DNA of 64,000 nucleotides, taken from the NCBI RefSeq assembly GCF_010671595.1, contig NZ_JAABOP010000001.1:1240001-1304000 (forward strand), given 5' to 3'. The stretch is from Muriicola jejuensis (GTDB lineage Bacteria; Bacteroidota; Bacteroidia; Flavobacteriales; Flavobacteriaceae). Made by a program: the position numbers and the translations under genes. The notes under the pieces were generated by a model that did no database searches, was not told the DNA's origin, and saw only the letters and a program-made list of their open reading frames with translations. This document shows positions 60,287-64,000 of the stretch, in pieces. Positions within the stretch are counted from its first letter, which is position 1, and each line of letters starts with the position of its first letter.

Positions 60287-60961
60287 ATGAAAACGCACAT
60301 CCCACTGAAGTTGAGGTCTATGCTTACATGGACCTCCCTGTTCGCAATTGTATTTTTTATGTCCTGCACCCAGGACACCGGAACTGATCCTTTACAAGGA
60401 GGAGAAAATCTAAATGCCACCACAGCAAAATCTGCAAAGGGTAAGAAAGTTGCAAAATCTATTTATGGTCGACTCAGCAATTTCGCAGATCCAAATGAAC
60501 CGTTAGAGGAGGTGCTCCAATGTAACCCTGAAGTTGGATTTTCTCTCACCCGCAATATTATCAGTGGTAATATGAGGCATCTCGGCAAATTGCAATCCGG
60601 AATATCTGATCCGGATACAGGCGAGATGATCTCAGGATGTTTTGGAGTACCTGTAAGTTGTGACATTAACCTCGAGACCTTTGCCCAGCTTATTACAGTT
60701 TACGAAGTGACCTATGTAGCCGCAAACGGGGATGCATTTTTTACAACGGAACAGGTCACCATCAACTTCCCCAACTTCGTGGAAGGAGAGATAGACTATA
60801 CCACGGGTAATTTCGTAGGGACGGCTGGTTTTGAGCATGCCATTGAAATCACGGGGGGCACCGGAAGATTTGAAGGAGCCAGCGGACACATGGATTTTAT
60901 GAATGCACAGTTCGGCCCGGAGGGTTCCACCTGGGAACTGGTAGGGGAGATCATTTACTAA
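60287..60961 (+). CDS. Lipoprotein with allene-oxide-cyclase-like barrel motif, unknown function
   Basis: 224 residues from the ATG at 60287 (MKTHIPLKLRSMLTWTSLFA, then VFFMSCTQD). The C-terminal half has VTINFPNFVEGEIDYTTGNF and EITGGTGRFEGASGHMDFM. The GGTGRFEGASG turn is typical of AOC/dirigent-like small barrels. Two Cys pairs are possible in GCFGVPVSCD. Function unknown. It lies 41 bp before the propeller gene and likely shares its transcript. Confidence 0.75.
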   Translation: MKTHIPLKLRSMLTWTSLFAIVFFMSCTQDTGTDPLQGGENLNATTAKSAKGKKVAKSIYGRLSNFADPNEPLEEVLQCNPEVGFSLTRNIISGNMRHLGKLQSGISDPDTGEMISGCFGVPVSCDINLETFAQLITVYEVTYVAANGDAFFTTEQVTINFPNFVEGEIDYTTGNFVGTAGFEHAIEITGGTGRFEGASGHMDFMNAQFGPEGSTWELVGEIIY

Positions 60962-61002
60962 TAAACACGGAAGATTTCAATTATAACTTTAAATAACTAA
61001 CA

Positions 61003-62862
61003 ATGAATACTATTGATAAACAAAAACTATGGTTGCCCGTAAGGCTGGCCTTTTTAGCAGTGCTCGTATTGGCCTTTTCCTGCAGCCCGGAACCGGAGTT
61101 GAATTCGTCCGACCTGTATGCGACCAATGCCCGATCCAGGAACAAGAATGACAAAAAATCGCAAAACTCCCAGGTGAAGGCGTTGGTCAAAGGAGCTAAA
61201 CTCCAGGCAGCTAACGGCCTGGATGTGGGACCTGACGGTCATCTATACGTTGCCAGTGTCAACGGACAGGAGATTGTCGTGATGAACAAGAACAATGGAA
61301 AGATCCTCAAGCGCTTCGGTCCGGAAGACGGGGTCTTAGGTCCTGATGATCTGGTCTTCAATCCCGATGGATCTGCCCTTTATTGGACAGACATTCTGGT
61401 GGGAGAGATCGGCCGAATGGATATGGTAACTTTAGAAGTAAAGAAACAGTTCGTCGCTCCCGGGGTGAACCCAATCCGTTTTACAAAGGATGGCAGCCGT
61501 TTATTTACAGCCCTGGACTTCCTGGGGGATGGGCTATATGAACTGGATCCTGACCTTAACGCACCTGCTCGACAGATCATTTCCTGTCCCGATTTTCCAG
61601 AGGATCCTACCGCAGTTTGTTTAGGCTTTTTCAATTCTTTTGACACCCGCATGGAGGATGGGCGTTTGTGGTTATATGGACCTCTCTTCGCTGCAAACCT
61701 GATCATTGCTATAGATGTCACGGATGAATTACCAACTGCCACACTGAACTTTCCTGCTGATCTGTTTGGAGGCCCTGCAGGAGGTCCGGCAATTCGTGTG
61801 GTCGCAGGTTTGGATGGCTCTTTGGAGAACCCAGCTGCTGCTAAGTTTGGCCCGGATGGGATGTTATATGTGCTAGATCAGGCCGGTGAACTCTGGAAAG
61901 TAAATGCTGATGGGACCGATGATAAAACCTTGTTCACTACCCTGCAACCAGGGTTAGACAATATGACCTTTGACGAGGATGGATCTCTCTATATGACCAA
62001 CAACGACCACGGCTGGGTAGCCGAGATCCTGCCCAGTGGACAGGCCAGGTATATCAGTCCGGGTGGAGTGATCGCACCCATGGGGTTGGCGGTTATGTCC
62101 GGACCTAATAACCAGGACAAGGTCTATTTGGCAGACCTCTTTAATTTGAGACAATTCAATGGCACCAGTGGCCAACAAGAGGCTATCTATAAAGGGTATC
62201 TGGTCCCCATCGTGCCCGAAGTAGGGATTGCCCCGCTGATTTTACCGATGAATATTTCCCAGGACGGGGAGGATCTGGTTGTCAGTTCCTGGTTCAGCGG
62301 AGGCGTACAGGTATGGAATCCCATTCAAGGAGTCACAGAGTATTATCCCGACTTTGGATCACCCATGGATGCCGTCCGGTTCCAGGATGATATTATTGTA
62401 TGTAATGTGGATGTCCTGGCTTCCCCCCCCGAAATAGGTCTTTTTTGGGCAAGTACAGGGAATATCATTGATCTCGGCGGTGCACTTGCTTTACCGGGTG
62501 GATTGGCCACTGACGGTGAAACCCTTTGGGTGGGCGATTGGGCAACCGGGACTATTTGGGAAATTACATTCAATGGCGAGGTTCCGGATTCAGTTGAACC
62601 TTTGGTAACCGGATTGAAAAACCCCGAAGGCCTTGCACTGGACCAAAACAATGGATTACTGGTTGTGGAATGGGGAGAATCCCGATTATCCCGTATTGAT
62701 CTGGACACAGGAGAACGGACTACCGTGGTGGACGGCTTGAAATTGGGGAAACCCGGTCTGGGCGCACCCCCCATGTGGTCTTTTGATGCCGTAGCAGTAG
62801 GCCCATCCGGAGATATCTATTTGTCCATTGCCGGAGAGAACGCCATTTACAAGGTAAAATAA
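61003..62862 (+). CDS. SMP-30/NHL-like beta-propeller lipoprotein
   Basis: 619 residues with leader ending LAVLVLAFSCSPEPE. Many blades are visible: NGLDVGPDGHLYVASVNGQ, DDLVFNPDGSALYWTD, AAKFGPDGMLYVLDQ, GGLATDGETLWVGDW and NPEGLALDQNNGLLVVEWG. About 10-12 units suggest two propellers. No enzyme motif can be named. It should be in the periplasm or on the surface. A perfect terminator follows. Confidence 0.82.
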   Translation: MNTIDKQKLWLPVRLAFLAVLVLAFSCSPEPELNSSDLYATNARSRNKNDKKSQNSQVKALVKGAKLQAANGLDVGPDGHLYVASVNGQEIVVMNKNNGKILKRFGPEDGVLGPDDLVFNPDGSALYWTDILVGEIGRMDMVTLEVKKQFVAPGVNPIRFTKDGSRLFTALDFLGDGLYELDPDLNAPARQIISCPDFPEDPTAVCLGFFNSFDTRMEDGRLWLYGPLFAANLIIAIDVTDELPTATLNFPADLFGGPAGGPAIRVVAGLDGSLENPAAAKFGPDGMLYVLDQAGELWKVNADGTDDKTLFTTLQPGLDNMTFDEDGSLYMTNNDHGWVAEILPSGQARYISPGGVIAPMGLAVMSGPNNQDKVYLADLFNLRQFNGTSGQQEAIYKGYLVPIVPEVGIAPLILPMNISQDGEDLVVSSWFSGGVQVWNPIQGVTEYYPDFGSPMDAVRFQDDIIVCNVDVLASPPEIGLFWASTGNIIDLGGALALPGGLATDGETLWVGDWATGTIWEITFNGEVPDSVEPLVTGLKNPEGLALDQNNGLLVVEWGESRLSRIDLDTGERTTVVDGLKLGKPGLGAPPMWSFDAVAVGPSGDIYLSIAGENAIYKVK

Positions 62863-62902
62863 AAGACAGGCAAATAAAGGGAGAAAACCCGATTTGAAGA
62901 TA

Positions 62903-62930
62903 AAACCCGCACTGCAAGGTGCGGGTTTGT
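62903..62930 (+). terminator. Rho-independent terminator after the propeller gene
   Basis: Perfect stem AAACCCGCAC / GTGCGGGTTT with a 6-nt loop, then a T-rich end. It lies 40 bp after the stop. Confidence 0.88.
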
Positions 62931-63117
62931 CTTTATCATCGGCGGGGCTTATGGCATGCTACCTTTAACCTACATTCATTAATCGAGTTCTTTACGTCAT
63001 CAACTCATATTCCGGACGCTAACAAAAGTGATCCTATTGCAGAAAAAAAGCTTATATTGGAATAACCAACCAGGACATCTTCCTCACAGAGGTCTTCGTA
63101 GAAATTACCAGCTGACC

Positions 63118-64000
63118 ATGAAAAAACCAACCCTTGTGTTCTATTACAGCATGCTGCTGTTTCTTTTCATCAGTTGTTCAAAATCCGAAAATAACTCACA
63201 GATGGCCGTTGCAGAGACGCCAAGGAAAACTATTGTTCTGGCAATAGACGGAGGAGGAATAAAAGGACTGATCCCGGCTCTGATATTAAAATCCATAGAA
63301 GATTCCATCAAAAAACAGAGCTTTCAGATATTCGACCTTATTGGGGGAAATTCTACAGGCGGGATCATAGCGGTAGGTCTAACTTCAAAAAATAATGTGA
63401 GCGGGCATCCTTTTTCTGCTGCGGAGATTTCTTCCATTTACGAAACAAATGGAGACAAAATTTTTGTGCCCCAAAAGAGTCTTCTCAGGGAAAAATATTA
63501 TGCTAAATATTATGCCGTTGACCACAGAGATAAGGGAATCGAACCTTATCTACAATCCCTTGTAGGCTCAACTACCAAGTTGAGGCATAGTCATGCCTAT
63601 ATCCGAAGCCTCAAAGATACCCGAGTGAAACAGATGTTTACCACCTCCTATATCGTGAATAGTAAGGGAGGTAAGATTGAGAACCCGGTGATCAACACAG
63701 ATTCTGGACCTTTTCTTTTCAACTGGTATGACGCTGATTCGCTGCCGAACAACAGGGATTATTACTTATGGGAAGCGGCCCGGGGGTCTAGTGCTGCCCC
63801 GATTTATTTTCCTATTGCCCATGTGGGTGGAAATACAGGGGATCGATCTGATGCAGATGAGAAATGGGTTGTGGACGGAGGGGTAATGTCAAATGACCCC
63901 GCGGTATGGGGCGTTTCAGAGGCTCTGAGAACAGGTCTGGCCAAGCGGCTTGAAGACATCATTGTAATTTCCTTGGGGACGGGTATTTACCGGGCAAACA
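63118..64000 (+). CDS. Patatin-like phospholipase lipoprotein, N-terminal part (cut by window edge)
   Basis: About 294 residues are in the window. The leader MKKPTLVFYYSMLLFLFISC is a lipoprotein signal. The oxyanion motif is DGGGIKGLIPA, the nucleophile is Ser79 in GGNSTGG (GxSxG) and the catalytic Asp253 is in VVDGGVMSNDPA. The core dyad is therefore complete. Patatins hydrolyse acyl esters of lipids; here probably in the periplasm. The 3' end lies outside the window. Confidence 0.92.
   Translation, partial: MKKPTLVFYYSMLLFLFISCSKSENNSQMAVAETPRKTIVLAIDGGGIKGLIPALILKSIEDSIKKQSFQIFDLIGGNSTGGIIAVGLTSKNNVSGHPFSAAEISSIYETNGDKIFVPQKSLLREKYYAKYYAVDHRDKGIEPYLQSLVGSTTKLRHSHAYIRSLKDTRVKQMFTTSYIVNSKGGKIENPVINTDSGPFLFNWYDADSLPNNRDYYLWEAARGSSAAPIYFPIAHVGGNTGDRSDADEKWVVDGGVMSNDPAVWGVSEALRTGLAKRLEDIIVISLGTGIYRAN

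Overview
The window looks like part of the chromosome of a marine member of the Flavobacteriaceae (Bacteroidota). Supporting signs are many secreted lipoproteins with short leader peptides ending in Ser-Cys or Thr-Ser-Cys, an OMP_b-brl-type outer-membrane barrel protein, two DUF6090 genes, promoter -7 boxes of the TAnnTTTG type, methylmalonyl-CoA epimerase, and clusters built around sulfatase and aryl-sulfotransferase. Base composition is close to even in most of the window and clearly AT-rich in parts of 35.8-42.7 kb. The species cannot be named from the sequence alone.

Layout. 0-4.2 kb is a minus-strand run: MBL-fold hydrolase, SMP-30-like propeller, S8 protease and the N-terminus of an M1 peptidase cut by the window edge. 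4.4-18 kb is mostly household genes: a CPA1-type antiporter, lepA, a TolB-like propeller divergent from an M28 peptidase, an outer-membrane barrel protein, dusB, rbfA with a LolC/E-like permease, and a PAS histidine kinase with its receiver protein. 18.3-19.7 kb holds mce, an RDD protein and a cysteine-rich lipoprotein. 19.9-28.0 kb is a plus-strand cluster: a 175-aa protein of unknown function coupled to a flavin monooxygenase, then a sulfatase, an alpha/beta hydrolase, an aryl-sulfotransferase, a duplicated secreted protein and an exported formylglycine-generating enzyme. The last enzyme can activate the sulfatase, so together they look like a periplasmic sulfate-ester remodelling set.

28-53 kb is an accessory zone where ordinary genes (HHH lipoprotein, S9 peptidase, 5'-nucleotidase, GNAT, NTF2-like protein, alpha and beta carbonic anhydrases, DUF2339/PspC and others) are separated by several families of dispersed repeats. 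The most striking is a repeat of about 200-260 bp with stems that covary between copies and a predicted pseudoknot. Inside this zone, 34.4-42.7 kb is a five-gene type I restriction-modification operon: hsdM, hsdS, a DUF2971 gene, hsdR and a 621-aa protein with a (E/D)-QxK nuclease-like motif. A broken 3' half of a tRNA-Asp gene follows it and may mark an old integration site.

53-64 kb holds a DUF808 protein, an AraC-type membrane regulator with TPRs that diverges from an ankyrin lipoprotein/acyltransferase/DUF6090/serine hydrolase run, a barrel-like lipoprotein paired with a propeller lipoprotein, and the first part of a patatin-like phospholipase cut by the right edge.
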